NCBI RefSeq assembly: GCF_000374165.1
Contig: NZ_KB893723.1
Location: 36,848-100,847, forward strand
Reading direction: 5' to 3'
DNA: 64,000 bases
Source of the DNA: Parafrankia elaeagni
GTDB lineage: Bacteria > Actinomycetota > Actinomycetes > Frankiales > Frankiaceae
Shown here: positions 1 through 8,889 of the stretch, in pieces
Layout of the letters: every line of letters begins with the position of its first letter
Position numbering within the stretch: position 1 is the first letter of the stretch
Notes under the pieces: generated by a model
What the model was told of the DNA's origin: nothing
What the model saw: the letters and a program-made list of their open reading frames with translations, nothing else
The model's database searches: none
Made by a program: the position numbers and the translations under genes

Positions 1-1
1 C

Positions 2-607
2 ACCGCCGGTATCGCGGCGGCGCTGAACAACGGCGGGCGCCTGGACCGCGCCGTCACCGCCGTGTGCTCGGCGGCGTCCACCATCCCGCCGTTCGTCCTC
101 GGGATCGGGCTGATCATCCTGTTCTCGGTGACCCTGCCGGTACTGCCCTCCGGCGGCTACGTGCCCTTCAGCGAGGACCCGGGCCAGTGGGTGCGGTTCA
201 TCATCCTGCCCGGTCTGGCGCTCAGCCTGGAGCTCACGGCCGAGATCACGCGCCAGCTCCGCACCTCGCTGGTCGGCGCGATGCGGGAGAACTACGTGGT
301 GGGCGCCACCGTACGCGGCCTGTCGGTGCGCCGGGTGGTGTTCGGGCACGCGCTGCGCAACGCGGTCGGTCCCGCGCTGACCGTCATCGGGCTGTACGCG
401 CCGCGCCTCATCGGCGGAGCGGTGGTGGCCGAGGCGGTCTTCAACCTGCCCGGCCTCGGTCATCTCGCGCTGCAGGCCGCCGACCGCGGCGACATCCCCG
501 TCATCCAGGGAGTCCTTGTGACGAGCATCGCGCTGGTCCTGGTGTGCAACGCCGTCGTCAACGCGGCGCTGGTCCGGCTGCGCCCGGCGGCGGAGCGGCG
601 GTCATGA
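2..607 (+). CDS. ABC transporter permease, DppB-type (5' partial)
   Basis: Inner-membrane permease of a peptide/nickel-type ABC importer. The reading frame is open from base 2, so the N-terminus lies outside the window and 201 codons are visible. Several hydrophobic segments are present, and the cytoplasmic loop (about residues 80-125 of the visible part) has the EAA-type arrangement of DppB/OppB permeases, which docks on the ATPases. The stop overlaps the next start (ATGA at 604-607), so translation is probably coupled. It forms an operon with the fused permease-ATPase and the second ATPase. Substrate cannot be told from the permease; the downstream SsuD-like monooxygenase hints at an organosulfur or similar small organic compound, which is inference. 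Confidence 0.88.
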   Translation, partial: TAGIAAALNNGGRLDRAVTAVCSAASTIPPFVLGIGLIILFSVTLPVLPSGGYVPFSEDPGQWVRFIILPGLALSLELTAEITRQLRTSLVGAMRENYVVGATVRGLSVRRVVFGHALRNAVGPALTVIGLYAPRLIGGAVVAEAVFNLPGLGHLALQAADRGDIPVIQGVLVTSIALVLVCNAVVNAALVRLRPAAERRS

Positions 608-2559
608 GCGTGCCGCGCCGGATGCGCCGGATGCGCCGGCTGCCCTCGGTGCGCCTCGCGCTGCTGGTCCTCGCCGGGATCGCGGTGCTCGCGGTCGCCG
701 GCGGCTCACTCGCGCCCCACGACCCGGTCGCCCAGAACCCGCAGGGGATCCTGCGGGACCCGAGCACCTCCCACTGGCTCGGCACCGACTACCTGGGCCG
801 CGACATCCTGAGCCGGCTGATGGACGCCACCGGCCGCTCGGTGCTCGGCGCGGTCGAGGCCGTCGGCGTCGGGCTCGTCCTCGGCGCCACCACCGGGCTG
901 GCCTCGGTGGTGTTCGGCCGGGTCTTCGAGTGGATCTCGCTGCGGATCAGTGACGCGTTGCTCACCCTGCCCTACATCATCTTCGCGATCGCGGTCACCG
1001 GGGTCATCGGGAACGGCATCCACCAGGCGATGCTGGCCATCGGCGTGGTGCTCGCGCCCGCCTTCTTCCGCATCACCCGGGCGGCGGCGCTCGGCCTCGC
1101 CTCCTCGCAGTACGTCGAGATCGCCGAGCTCGTCGGGGCGTCCCGCTGGTGGATCCTGCGCACCCACATCTGGAACAAGGTGCTGCCCACCATCGCCGTG
1201 ACCGCGGCGGGCAGCGCCGCCGCCGCGCTCCTTGTGGTCTCCTCGTTGTCGTTCCTCGGGATCGGGGTGAAGCCGCCCGCGCCCACCTGGGGCGGCATGC
1301 TCGCCTCCGACCTGAACTACCTCGCCCAGCGGCCCTGGGCGCCGCTCGCACCGTCGCTGGTGATCATCTTCGCGGTGGCGGCGCTCAACGCGCTGGCGGA
1401 CGCCATCCGCGACACCACCGGCCTGGCGACGGCCGGGCCCGAGCCCACCCCCGCCCTGGCGCCAGCCGGGTCGGAGCAGGCCCCCGCTCCGACCCCGCTC
1501 CGGCCCCCGCTCCGGCCCCCGCCCTCCTGGAGGCGAAGGATGCCCGATGACCTGCTGCGGGTCGACGACCTGCACATCACCGTCGGCGGTGGGCCGCGGG
1601 CGGTGCACGGGGTGTCGTTCACCCTCCGACGCGGTGAGGCCGTCGGGTTCGTCGGGGAGTCCGGCAGCGGCAAGACCCTGACCTGCCGGGCCGCCCTCGG
1701 CGTGCTCGCGCCCGGCTGCGACGTCAGCGCCGGCCGGATCGACTTCGACGGGACGTCGCTGGTCAACCTGCCGCGGCGGCGGTGGGACGGTCTGCGCGGC
1801 ACCCGCATCGGCGCCGTCTTCCAGGACCCGGGCTCCTACCTCAACCCGTCCCACACCGTCGGCCGCCAGCTCGCCGAACAGTTCCGGGTCAAGGTCGGCC
1901 ACCGCCGCCGCGAGGCCCGCACCGCCGCCGTCGCGCTGCTCGCGACGCTCGGCCTGCACCAGCCGGAGCTGGTCTACCACCAGTACCCGCACGAGCTCTC
2001 CGGCGGCATGCTGCAGCGGGTCGTGCTCGCGATCGCCGTCGCCGGCGAGCCGGACCTGCTCGTCGCCGACGAGGCGACCACCGCCCTCGACGTCACCGTC
2101 CAGGCCGAGGTGCTGGAGGCGCTGGACCGGCTGCGCGCCGAGCGGGGCCTGGCCGTCCTCGCCGTCTCCCACGACCTCGCCGTGATCGCCCAGCTCTGCG
2201 ACCGCATCCTGGTCTTCTACGCGGGAGAGGTCGTCGAGACCGGGCCGACGGCGGACGTCCTCGCCCACCCGCGCCACCCGTACACCGCGGCACTGCTGCG
2301 GGTCGCCTCGGTCGGTGACTGGCGGCGCCGCGAGCTGGAGGTCATCGACGGCTCCGCGCCGCCCGTCGGCGCGCGGATCACCGGCTGCCGTTTCGCGGAC
2401 CGCTGTGCCTTCGCCACCGACGCCTGCCGGACGGCGCCGGTGGAGCTGCGTGCCCTGCCCAACGGCGCACCCGGCACCGACCGGGCGGCGCGCTGCGCCC
2501 GGCTCGGCGAGATCGACCCGGCTGCCCGAGCCCCCGAGCGAGCAGGAGCGCCCGTATGA
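604..2559 (+). CDS. Fused ABC permease (DppC-type) and ATP-binding protein (DppD-type)
   Basis: A 651-residue fusion of two ABC importer subunits. Residues about 15-280 are a DppC-like permease with a GTDYLGRD motif near the N-terminus and an EAA-like loop. A Pro/Ala-rich linker (about 280-310) leads to a complete ATPase: Walker A GESGSGKT, signature LSGGML, Walker B LLVADEA, and the C-terminal oligopeptide-ATPase extension with a cysteine cluster. No stop codon separates the halves. An in-frame ATG at 1540 is preceded by GGAGG, so a free ATPase could also be made from the same message. Permease/ATPase fusions of this order are known in actinobacteria. It overlaps both neighbours by 4 bases. 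Confidence 0.9.
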   Translation: MSVPRRMRRMRRLPSVRLALLVLAGIAVLAVAGGSLAPHDPVAQNPQGILRDPSTSHWLGTDYLGRDILSRLMDATGRSVLGAVEAVGVGLVLGATTGLASVVFGRVFEWISLRISDALLTLPYIIFAIAVTGVIGNGIHQAMLAIGVVLAPAFFRITRAAALGLASSQYVEIAELVGASRWWILRTHIWNKVLPTIAVTAAGSAAAALLVVSSLSFLGIGVKPPAPTWGGMLASDLNYLAQRPWAPLAPSLVIIFAVAALNALADAIRDTTGLATAGPEPTPALAPAGSEQAPAPTPLRPPLRPPPSWRRRMPDDLLRVDDLHITVGGGPRAVHGVSFTLRRGEAVGFVGESGSGKTLTCRAALGVLAPGCDVSAGRIDFDGTSLVNLPRRRWDGLRGTRIGAVFQDPGSYLNPSHTVGRQLAEQFRVKVGHRRREARTAAVALLATLGLHQPELVYHQYPHELSGGMLQRVVLAIAVAGEPDLLVADEATTALDVTVQAEVLEALDRLRAERGLAVLAVSHDLAVIAQLCDRILVFYAGEVVETGPTADVLAHPRHPYTAALLRVASVGDWRRRELEVIDGSAPPVGARITGCRFADRCAFATDACRTAPVELRALPNGAPGTDRAARCARLGEIDPAARAPERAGAPV

Positions 2560-3845
2560 ACCTCGCCGATCTGCGGACCCGGCCCACAGCCGCCACCGCG
2601 GCTCCGACCATTCCGACCACCCCCACCACCCCCACCACGCCAACCACGCCCGGCTCCGGTCCTGCCGCTGGATCCACCGCCGGCTCCGCCGATGGTCACG
2701 GCGCGGCCGGCGGCGTCGCTGTCGAGGTCGGGGCGGTCGGGGCGGCCGACGGGCCGGCGGTGGACGCGGAGCCGCTGCTGTCGGTCCGTGGCCTGACCGT
2801 TTCCTTCCGCGCCCGCAGTGGGCCCGGCCGGCGCACCACCATCCTGCGGGACGTCTCGCTGGAGGTCCGCCCCGGCGAGATCGTCGGCGTCATCGGCGAG
2901 ACCGGCTCCGGCAAGACCACCCTCGCCCGCGCGATCGTCGGCCTGGCCCCCTCGGAGGCTGGTGTGATCGACGTCGACGGCACCGACCTCCGCCGGCTGC
3001 GCCGCCGCGCCCGCCGCGGATTCCGGCGCGGCGGAGCCATCCGCTTCGTCTTCCAGGACCCGCTGCGCGCGCTCGACCCGGACCTCACCGTCGGGCGCAG
3101 CATCGCCGAGGGCCTCACCGTCGCCGGCCGCGGCACCCGCGACGAGCAGCAGGCGGCCGTCACCGACGCGCTGCGCCGGGTCGGCCTCGACCCCGCCGTG
3201 GCCGACCGCCTGCCCGGCGCGATCTCCGGCGGCCAGCGGCAGCGGGCGTCCATCGCCCGCGCGATCGTCGACAACCCGCGCCTGCTCCTCTGCGACGAGC
3301 CCGTCAGCGCGCTGGACGGCTCGAACCGCAACCTCATCCTGCGGCTCCTCGACACGCTGCGCCGCACCCCCGCCGGTGCTGACTCCGCCGGTGCTGACTC
3401 CGCCGAACGCGACCGGCTCGGGATGATCATCATCTCGCACGACCTCAGCTCGCTCGCCGGGATCGCCGACCGGGTCGTCGTCCTCTACCGCGGCCGGGTC
3501 GTCGAGGACGGCCCGATCGCCGAGGTCTTCACCCGCCCCCGCCACCCGTACACGGCGCTGCTGATCGCCTCCGCGCCGAGCATCCGCGACGAACACGGCC
3601 CGTCCCCGGCGCAGCTGCGTCGGCCCGCCGACCAGCTCGCCGACCGGCCGGGGGAGCGGGGACGTCCCGCGGACGCCTGCGTCTTCGCCCACCGCTGCCC
3701 GTTCGCCACCGAGGCCTGCGACCACACCCCCGCGCCGGAACCGGCGGTGCCGGGCTGGACGGTCGCCTGCCACCACGAGCCGACCTGGCGCTCGGCGCTG
3801 ACCAACCGTCCGGCCGCCATCAACACCGACACAGCAGGGAGCTGA
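2556..3845 (+). CDS. ABC transporter ATP-binding protein, DppF/OppF-type
   Basis: Second ATPase of the importer, 429 residues. The first 75 residues are low complexity (Thr/Pro repeats, then Gly/Ala) and not part of the usual domain. Then come Walker A GETGSGKTT, an FQDPLRALDP Q-loop region, signature ISGGQRQR, Walker B LLLCDEP and a switch histidine (IISHDL). The C-terminal oligopeptide-transporter extension has the usual cysteines (HRCPFATEACD). The start overlaps the upstream stop as ATGA. It would pair with the ATPase half of the upstream fusion as a heterodimer driving import. No solute-binding protein is adjacent; one of the right family is at 34493-36064, too far away to call a partner. 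Confidence 0.92.
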   Translation: MNLADLRTRPTAATAAPTIPTTPTTPTTPTTPGSGPAAGSTAGSADGHGAAGGVAVEVGAVGAADGPAVDAEPLLSVRGLTVSFRARSGPGRRTTILRDVSLEVRPGEIVGVIGETGSGKTTLARAIVGLAPSEAGVIDVDGTDLRRLRRRARRGFRRGGAIRFVFQDPLRALDPDLTVGRSIAEGLTVAGRGTRDEQQAAVTDALRRVGLDPAVADRLPGAISGGQRQRASIARAIVDNPRLLLCDEPVSALDGSNRNLILRLLDTLRRTPAGADSAGADSAERDRLGMIIISHDLSSLAGIADRVVVLYRGRVVEDGPIAEVFTRPRHPYTALLIASAPSIRDEHGPSPAQLRRPADQLADRPGERGRPADACVFAHRCPFATEACDHTPAPEPAVPGWTVACHHEPTWRSALTNRPAAINTDTAGS

Positions 3846-3851
3846 AGCAGG

Positions 3852-4943
3852 ATGCCCATCGAAATCCTCGGCATGGTGGGAACCAGGGAGGCGTCCGAGA
3901 CCCGCGGCTCGTACTTCGACGGGCCCACGGTCGACACCGCCTACCTGACCCGGTTCGCGAAGGCCCACGACGAGGCCGGCTTCGACCGCGTCCTCATCGG
4001 CTACGGGGCGACCGCGCCCGACGGGTTCGCCGTCGCCGGCCACGTCCTCGCGCACACCGACCGGCTCGGTGTGCTCATCGCGCACCGGCCCGGCTTCGTC
4101 ACCCCGACCCTGGTCGCCCGCAAGCTCGCCACCCTCGACCAGCTCACCGGCGGCGGGCGGGTCGCCATCCACCACATCTCCGGCGGCAACGACGCCGACC
4201 AGCGCCGCGACGGCGACTTCGCCGACCACGACACCCGCTACGAGCGCACCGCGGAGTTCATGGACGTCCTGCGGCGCACCCTCACCTCCGAGACGCCGTT
4301 CGACCACGAGGGCAGCTTCTACCGGTACGAAGGGGCCTACAGCTCGGTGAAGCCGGCGACCGCGGCCGGCATCCCGCTGTTCTTCGGCGGGCAGTCCGAC
4401 GCGGCCGTCGCCGTCGGCGCCCAGCACGCGGATGTCTACATGCTGTTCGGCGAGCCGTTGGAGCAGACCGCGGACCGCATCGCCCTGCTGCGCGCCGCGG
4501 CCGCGAAGCACGGCCGCACGCTGCGTTTTAGCCTCTCCACCCGGCCGATCATCGCCGACACCGAGGACGCCGCCTGGGCCCGCGCCGAGGCGATCACCGC
4601 CGAGACCCGCCGCCGGGCGGAGGCGGCCGGGGGCACCTCGCCGCAGTTCGCGACCTCGAACTCGGTCGCGTCCGCCCGCCTGCAGGAGGCCGCGGCCCGC
4701 CAGCAGGTCCACGACGAGCGCCTCTGGTTCGGCGTGACGGCACTGACCGGCCCGGGCGGCAACTCGTCGGGCCACGTCGGCACCGCCCAGCAGGTCGCCG
4801 GCGCGCTGCTGCGTTACCACGAGATCGGCGTCGACACCTTCCTCATCCGCGGCTTCGACCCGTACGAGGACGTCGTTGACTGGGGCCGCGAACTGATCCC
4901 AGCCCTGCGCGCGGGCGCTGCCCGCATCCCCGTCCCGGCCTGA
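3852..4943 (+). CDS. LLM-class flavin-dependent monooxygenase (SsuD-like)
   Basis: 363 residues with the bacterial luciferase-like TIM-barrel pattern of the alkanesulfonate monooxygenase branch: the DEAGFDRVLIGYG segment near the start, HRPGFVTPT, a HHISGGNDADQ motif, and the phosphate-binding FFGGQSDAA stretch. Such enzymes use reduced FMN and oxygen to cleave C-S or related bonds and need a separate flavin reductase, which is not seen here. The gene begins 6 bases after the ATPase stop and ends the operon; a strong hairpin follows at 5027. Co-transcription suggests it acts on the compound imported by the ABC system. The exact substrate is unknown. Confidence 0.88.
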   Translation: MPIEILGMVGTREASETRGSYFDGPTVDTAYLTRFAKAHDEAGFDRVLIGYGATAPDGFAVAGHVLAHTDRLGVLIAHRPGFVTPTLVARKLATLDQLTGGGRVAIHHISGGNDADQRRDGDFADHDTRYERTAEFMDVLRRTLTSETPFDHEGSFYRYEGAYSSVKPATAAGIPLFFGGQSDAAVAVGAQHADVYMLFGEPLEQTADRIALLRAAAAKHGRTLRFSLSTRPIIADTEDAAWARAEAITAETRRRAEAAGGTSPQFATSNSVASARLQEAAARQQVHDERLWFGVTALTGPGGNSSGHVGTAQQVAGALLRYHEIGVDTFLIRGFDPYEDVVDWGRELIPALRAGAARIPVPA

Positions 4944-5026
4944 CCAGCCATCCCTGTCCCCCCGTCGTCCCCCTGCCCCGGGCCGGATCCCCTCGGGACC
5001 CGGAAAAGCACGCCGCGGCGCGCCAT

Positions 5027-5064
5027 GGAACGGGGGCGGGTTCTCCGCCCCCGTTCCTGTTTTC
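5027..5064 (+). terminator. Rho-independent-type terminator after the ABC/monooxygenase operon
   Basis: Perfect 13-bp inverted repeat (5027-5039 with 5045-5057), 5-base loop, followed by TGTTTT. It sits 84 bases after the monooxygenase stop and before the TerD/HNH gene. Confidence 0.75.
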
Positions 5065-5170
5065 CCTCAGGCATAATCTGTCGGTCAGCCACGGGGACGT
5101 CCATCTGGCCGGGCTGTGCGTAACGCCGCCGGTGTCCCTCTGTGGTATTGGATTGCCTGTGGGGGAATTG

Positions 5171-6934
5171 ATGGTCGTTGCGCAGAGATTGTCAAAAGGT
5201 GCCAACACGGCGGTTGCCGCGGAGACCGTCCGCGCTGTGGTTTCCTCTGCGTCCGGCCCGTCCCTCGATGTCTGCGCCGTCCTGGTGACCAGCGCGGGCC
5301 AGGTCCGCTCCGACGACGACTTCGTTTTCTACAACCAGCCGCGCCACCGGTCCGGCGCCGTCAGCCTCGCGACCGGCGGCGCGGACGGTTCCGCCGGCAC
5401 CGGGGGAACCCTGACCATCGCGACCGGGCGGATCGAGGCCGAGATCGCCACGGTGGTGATCGCCGGCTCGGTCGACGACGGCACGTTCGCCGGAGTCGGC
5501 GGGCTGGTCCTCCAGGTCTGCGACGAGGACGGCCGGCTGCTCGCCGAGTTCGCGCCGGACACCGCGGAACCGGTCACCACCATGGTCTTCGGCGAGCTGT
5601 ACCGGCGGGCAACGGGCTGGAAGTTCCGCGCGGTCGGCCAGGGCTGGGACAGCGGCCTGGCCGGCCTGGCCAGAAGCTTCGGGATCTCCGTCGAGGAGCC
5701 GGAGGACGCCCCGGCCGGGTCCGCCGCACCGCAGCGCGGCGCACCTGCGCCCGCCACACCTGCACCCGCCACACGGGGGACAGCCGGCCCGGGACCCGCT
5801 GTGCCGCCCGTGCCCGCTGTGCCGCCGGGACGGGTTCTGCCGCCCATGCCCGCCCAGCCGTTCGGCGGCGGCGCCCAGCGCCGCGCCGACTGGTATCCCG
5901 ACCCGGAGGCGGGCGGCGGTCTGCGGTGGTGGGACGGCCACACCTGGACCGCGCAGACCCGAGGGCAGTTCACCGAATCCGACACCACCTGCGGACGCTG
6001 CGGCGCCGCGAAACGCCGCCGCCTCTTTCTCGGGCCGGTGCCCTGCGCGCCCTGCGAGGACGCGATCCGCAGCATTCTCGCGGACTGGCACCGCCGGCTC
6101 GCCGCGGGTATCGACGCCGGCCCGGGAACATCCTCTCTCGAGGATTTCTGGGCCGAACTGCGTTTCCAGCGCGTCCCCGAGGCCGCCGGCCAGGAGGTGT
6201 TCCAGTCCGTGGCGCTGGGCTACCTTCAGCGGCTTGTCACGTTCGCCTTCGCCGACGAGATCATCGAAGAGCACGAGCTCACCCTCTTCGAGGACGAGGT
6301 CCGCCGCCTGGGCATCGGGCACCCCGCGGTCGGGATGATGCGTGAGCGGCTGCAGCGCGGCCTCGATCTCTCCCGCATCCGCAACGGCGAGCTGCCCCGG
6401 GTGACGGTACCGACCCTGCACCTCGACCTGGACGAGATCGTTCACCTGGATGTGAGTGTGGTGCAGGTTCGCCACCTCGCCAGCGGCCCTCGGCACACCC
6501 CTGGACGTCTCGTCGCCAGTAACCGCAAGCTCCGTTTTCTCGCCCAGACCGGTGCGGGCACGGAACTCGCCTGGGCAAAGGTGGTCGCTGTCGCCGGGAA
6601 CTACGGAACCGTCGACATCTCGGCGACGACGGCCCGCGGCGGCGGCATCTACCGCGTCGACGACCCGGAGTACGCGGCGGCCGTCCTCTCCGGTGTGCTG
6701 CGCGTCGCGCGGCGGCTGGTGATCGCACCCCGCGGACGCGACAGTCGTGCCGTTCCGCAGGCGGTGAAGGCGGAGGTCTGGCAGCGTGACAGAGGCGCCT
6801 GCGTGCAGTGCAGCGCGACCGAGTACCTGGAGTTCGACCACGTCATCCCGCACAGCAGAGGTGGCGCGACCAGTGTGAACAACCTCCAGCTGCTGTGCCG
6901 CCGCTGCAACCTGGAGAAGGGCGCGCGGATCTGA
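5171..6934 (+). CDS. TerD/DUF2510/TerB-like/HNH multidomain protein
   Basis: 587 residues from the ATG at 5171, chosen because GGGGGA lies 4 bases upstream; an in-frame GTG at 5132 has no such site. In order: a TerD/stress-protein domain (about 1-177, Ca-binding type), a Pro/Ala linker (178-237), a DUF2510 module (about 240-262, DWYPDPE and WWDGHTW), a zinc-ribbon-like CxxC pair (274-277 and 292-295), a helical region resembling TerB, a beta-rich region with a PH/GRAM-like look (about 420-500), and an HNH nuclease domain (544-587; CVQC, FDHVIPHS, CRRC). Cytosolic, no signal peptide. Ter proteins are tied to membrane stress and phage resistance; the HNH end suggests DNA cleavage. The combined function is unknown. 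Confidence 0.82.
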   Translation: MVVAQRLSKGANTAVAAETVRAVVSSASGPSLDVCAVLVTSAGQVRSDDDFVFYNQPRHRSGAVSLATGGADGSAGTGGTLTIATGRIEAEIATVVIAGSVDDGTFAGVGGLVLQVCDEDGRLLAEFAPDTAEPVTTMVFGELYRRATGWKFRAVGQGWDSGLAGLARSFGISVEEPEDAPAGSAAPQRGAPAPATPAPATRGTAGPGPAVPPVPAVPPGRVLPPMPAQPFGGGAQRRADWYPDPEAGGGLRWWDGHTWTAQTRGQFTESDTTCGRCGAAKRRRLFLGPVPCAPCEDAIRSILADWHRRLAAGIDAGPGTSSLEDFWAELRFQRVPEAAGQEVFQSVALGYLQRLVTFAFADEIIEEHELTLFEDEVRRLGIGHPAVGMMRERLQRGLDLSRIRNGELPRVTVPTLHLDLDEIVHLDVSVVQVRHLASGPRHTPGRLVASNRKLRFLAQTGAGTELAWAKVVAVAGNYGTVDISATTARGGGIYRVDDPEYAAAVLSGVLRVARRLVIAPRGRDSRAVPQAVKAEVWQRDRGACVQCSATEYLEFDHVIPHSRGGATSVNNLQLLCRRCNLEKGARI

Positions 6935-7127
6935 GCCACCGTTCCGGCACCGGTCCGACAGCTGCCTGCGCCGCACACGGAGACACGAAGATCCGTCTGT
7001 GGGCTCTGCGCTGGCCGAGGCCTCCGTGGGGCACCACAGAGGCCGGCATGGATCTACGCTGGAGGCGGTCGGCCGCGGCCGACCAACGTCCTGGACGTGC
7101 CACGGTTCATCCACCCAGGAGGCGATG

Positions 7128-7760
7128 GTGACAGCGGCGACGCCGGAGGACAGCTGGCTGCGTGGCCTGCGCCCGCAGCCCGCTCGGGTGACGGCCGCCG
7201 AGTACGAGGCGTTGTCGGAGGAGATCGCCCGGGCGATCGAGATCGTCGACGGCTACGTCATCTTCTGCGAGGCGCCGACCCCGGAGCACCAGACGGCCGG
7301 GCGGCGGCTGGCCAACCTGCTGGAACGGCACGCCCGGGATGCGACGAGGTCCGGCCGCCACGGCTGCCTGACGGTCAACAACGACGTCGACCTGCGGCTG
7401 CGCGACGTCCCCCTGCTCAACCGCCGGCCTGACGTCATCCTCTACCGCTGCCTTGACCGGGCCCGCGGCGAACGGCTCCGGGCCGAGCACGCCCTGCTCG
7501 TCGTCGAGATAGTCTCGCCCGGTTCGGAAACCCAGGACACCACCGACAAACTGGGCGAGTACGCCCGAGCGGGGATCCCGCACTACTGGATCACCCGGCT
7601 CGACAGCGACGGCGTCACCAGCATCGAACGCTTCGCGCTCGACCGGGCCAGCATGCGCTACAAGCATCTTGGCACCGTCATGAAGGACGAGGCCGGCGGT
7701 CCACCCGAGCTCGTGAATCCCATCCCGATCGTCATCACCTGGGCCGAGCTGACTTTCTGA
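7128..7760 (+). CDS. Uma2 family protein (DUF820, restriction-endonuclease-like fold)
   Basis: 210 residues. The GTG at 7128 is preferred because AGGAGG (7117-7122) is 5 bases away; the ATG at 7125 is only 2 bases away. The family core is clear: PDVILYR, then LLVVEIVSPGSETQDTTDK and AGIPHYWI, which carry the acidic and lysine residues of a PD-(D/E)XK-like site. Uma2 proteins are abundant in cyanobacteria and actinobacteria and are usually called putative endonucleases; their biological role is not established. It stands alone here, 193 bases after the HNH gene. A decayed copy of the same family lies at 13.0-13.2 kb. Confidence 0.85.
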   Translation: MTAATPEDSWLRGLRPQPARVTAAEYEALSEEIARAIEIVDGYVIFCEAPTPEHQTAGRRLANLLERHARDATRSGRHGCLTVNNDVDLRLRDVPLLNRRPDVILYRCLDRARGERLRAEHALLVVEIVSPGSETQDTTDKLGEYARAGIPHYWITRLDSDGVTSIERFALDRASMRYKHLGTVMKDEAGGPPELVNPIPIVITWAELTF

Positions 7761-7839
7761 GCCTGCCTGCCACCTCGGACGTGCTGTTCGGGTATCCGCG
7801 GGCATCCTGGCTAGCACCTGCAGTTCGGGTTCGGGCGCG

Positions 7840-8622
7840 TCAGTGGCAGTGGCCCTGCCGGCCGAGGGTGTCCACGGGGGGTGCGGCGGGGCGGGTCCAC
7901 TGCGGCACGGGGCGGCTGGTCGGGCCCCAGGTGGCGTTCCCGTCGGCGTCCGAGCGCCAGTACCAGCAGGCGTGGCTCCCCTCGGGCCAGCCCTCGGGCT
8001 TGTCCTCCCACGCCTCGCCACGGCCGTAGGGCGTCCGGTCGAGCAGGGCGAAGGAGCCGTTGGCCGGCTCGTTGCCGCGGCCCGTCGTGGAGTAGGTGAG
8101 GAACACGCGGTCGCCGTCGCGCAGGAAGCAGGTGAGGTAGCCCATGGCGCCGCCGACGGGCTCGTCCAGGTCGCGCACCGAGAACCAGGGCTGGGTGTAG
8201 CCCATGAAGGCGACGTAGGAGGCCACCTCGTCCCACCGGCCCGTCGTGACGATCGCGGCGGAGACGCCTCGGGCGTTGAGGTAGACAGCGTCCTTCAGGT
8301 GCCAGGCCATCATGGTGCAGCCCTCGCACTGCCCCTGGTGCGGTGCGCCGTCCCACCACATGTGCTTGTAGACCACGAGCTCGTCGCGGCCCTGGAACAG
8401 GTCGAGGAACGGGACCGGGCCGTCGGCGCCGACAACCTGCACCGTCCCGTCGAACTCCACCATCGGCAGCCGGCGGCGGGCCGCGGCGAGGGCGTCACCC
8501 TCTCGGGTGTGGGCCTTCTCGCGGACCAGGAGCCCGTCCCGGGCGGCCTGCCAGGTGGCCAGGTCAACGATGAGCGGGCGGCCTGCCAGCGTAGTGGCCG
8601 CGTCGCCGGGGATGGTCGTCAT
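7840..8622 (-). CDS. DUF899 family thioredoxin-fold protein
   Basis: 260 residues, start ATG at 8622 with GGAGG 6 bases upstream. It has the DUF899 layout: a conserved N-terminal helix ending in REKAHTREGD, a PFLDLFQGRDEL segment, a CEGCTMM motif equivalent to the thioredoxin-fold CxxC, and a C-terminal WYWRSDADG block. Family members are predicted dithiol-disulfide oxidoreductases related to AhpC/TSA; few have been studied. The gene is convergent with the Uma2 gene (80 bases between stops) and divergent from the MFS transporter, so no operon partner helps with the function. Confidence 0.85.
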   Translation of the reverse strand: MTTIPGDAATTLAGRPLIVDLATWQAARDGLLVREKAHTREGDALAAARRRLPMVEFDGTVQVVGADGPVPFLDLFQGRDELVVYKHMWWDGAPHQGQCEGCTMMAWHLKDAVYLNARGVSAAIVTTGRWDEVASYVAFMGYTQPWFSVRDLDEPVGGAMGYLTCFLRDGDRVFLTYSTTGRGNEPANGSFALLDRTPYGRGEAWEDKPEGWPEGSHACWYWRSDADGNATWGPTSRPVPQWTRPAAPPVDTLGRQGHCH

Positions 8623-8889
8623 GGTGTCCTCCGTGGTGTCTCGTGCCGGGCCGCGTCTTGCGACGCGCTCCGACGCTCACCAGGGCAGACCCGCGACCCG
8701 GCCGGAACTCATCGCGGCGGGGATCCCGTCATCCGCTGGCCGGCGCCGGCCATGGCACTAGGATCGGGCGTTATGCGACACCGACGACGTTGATCCCACG
8801 GATCTTCCGCTGCTGAGGCGGGCCTTGCCCGCCGGCTGTACGCGTATGCGGCGTGTGAGGACGCGGTCCTCCTCTACCCGCTGTATGCG

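Noticed and set aside
2217-4820. Very long minus-strand open frame (about 867 codons) opposite the ABC and monooxygenase genes
   Set aside because: It is the antisense shadow of three well-recognised genes, rich in Arg/Gly/Pro, with no domain motifs; long empty frames are usual in DNA this rich in GC.
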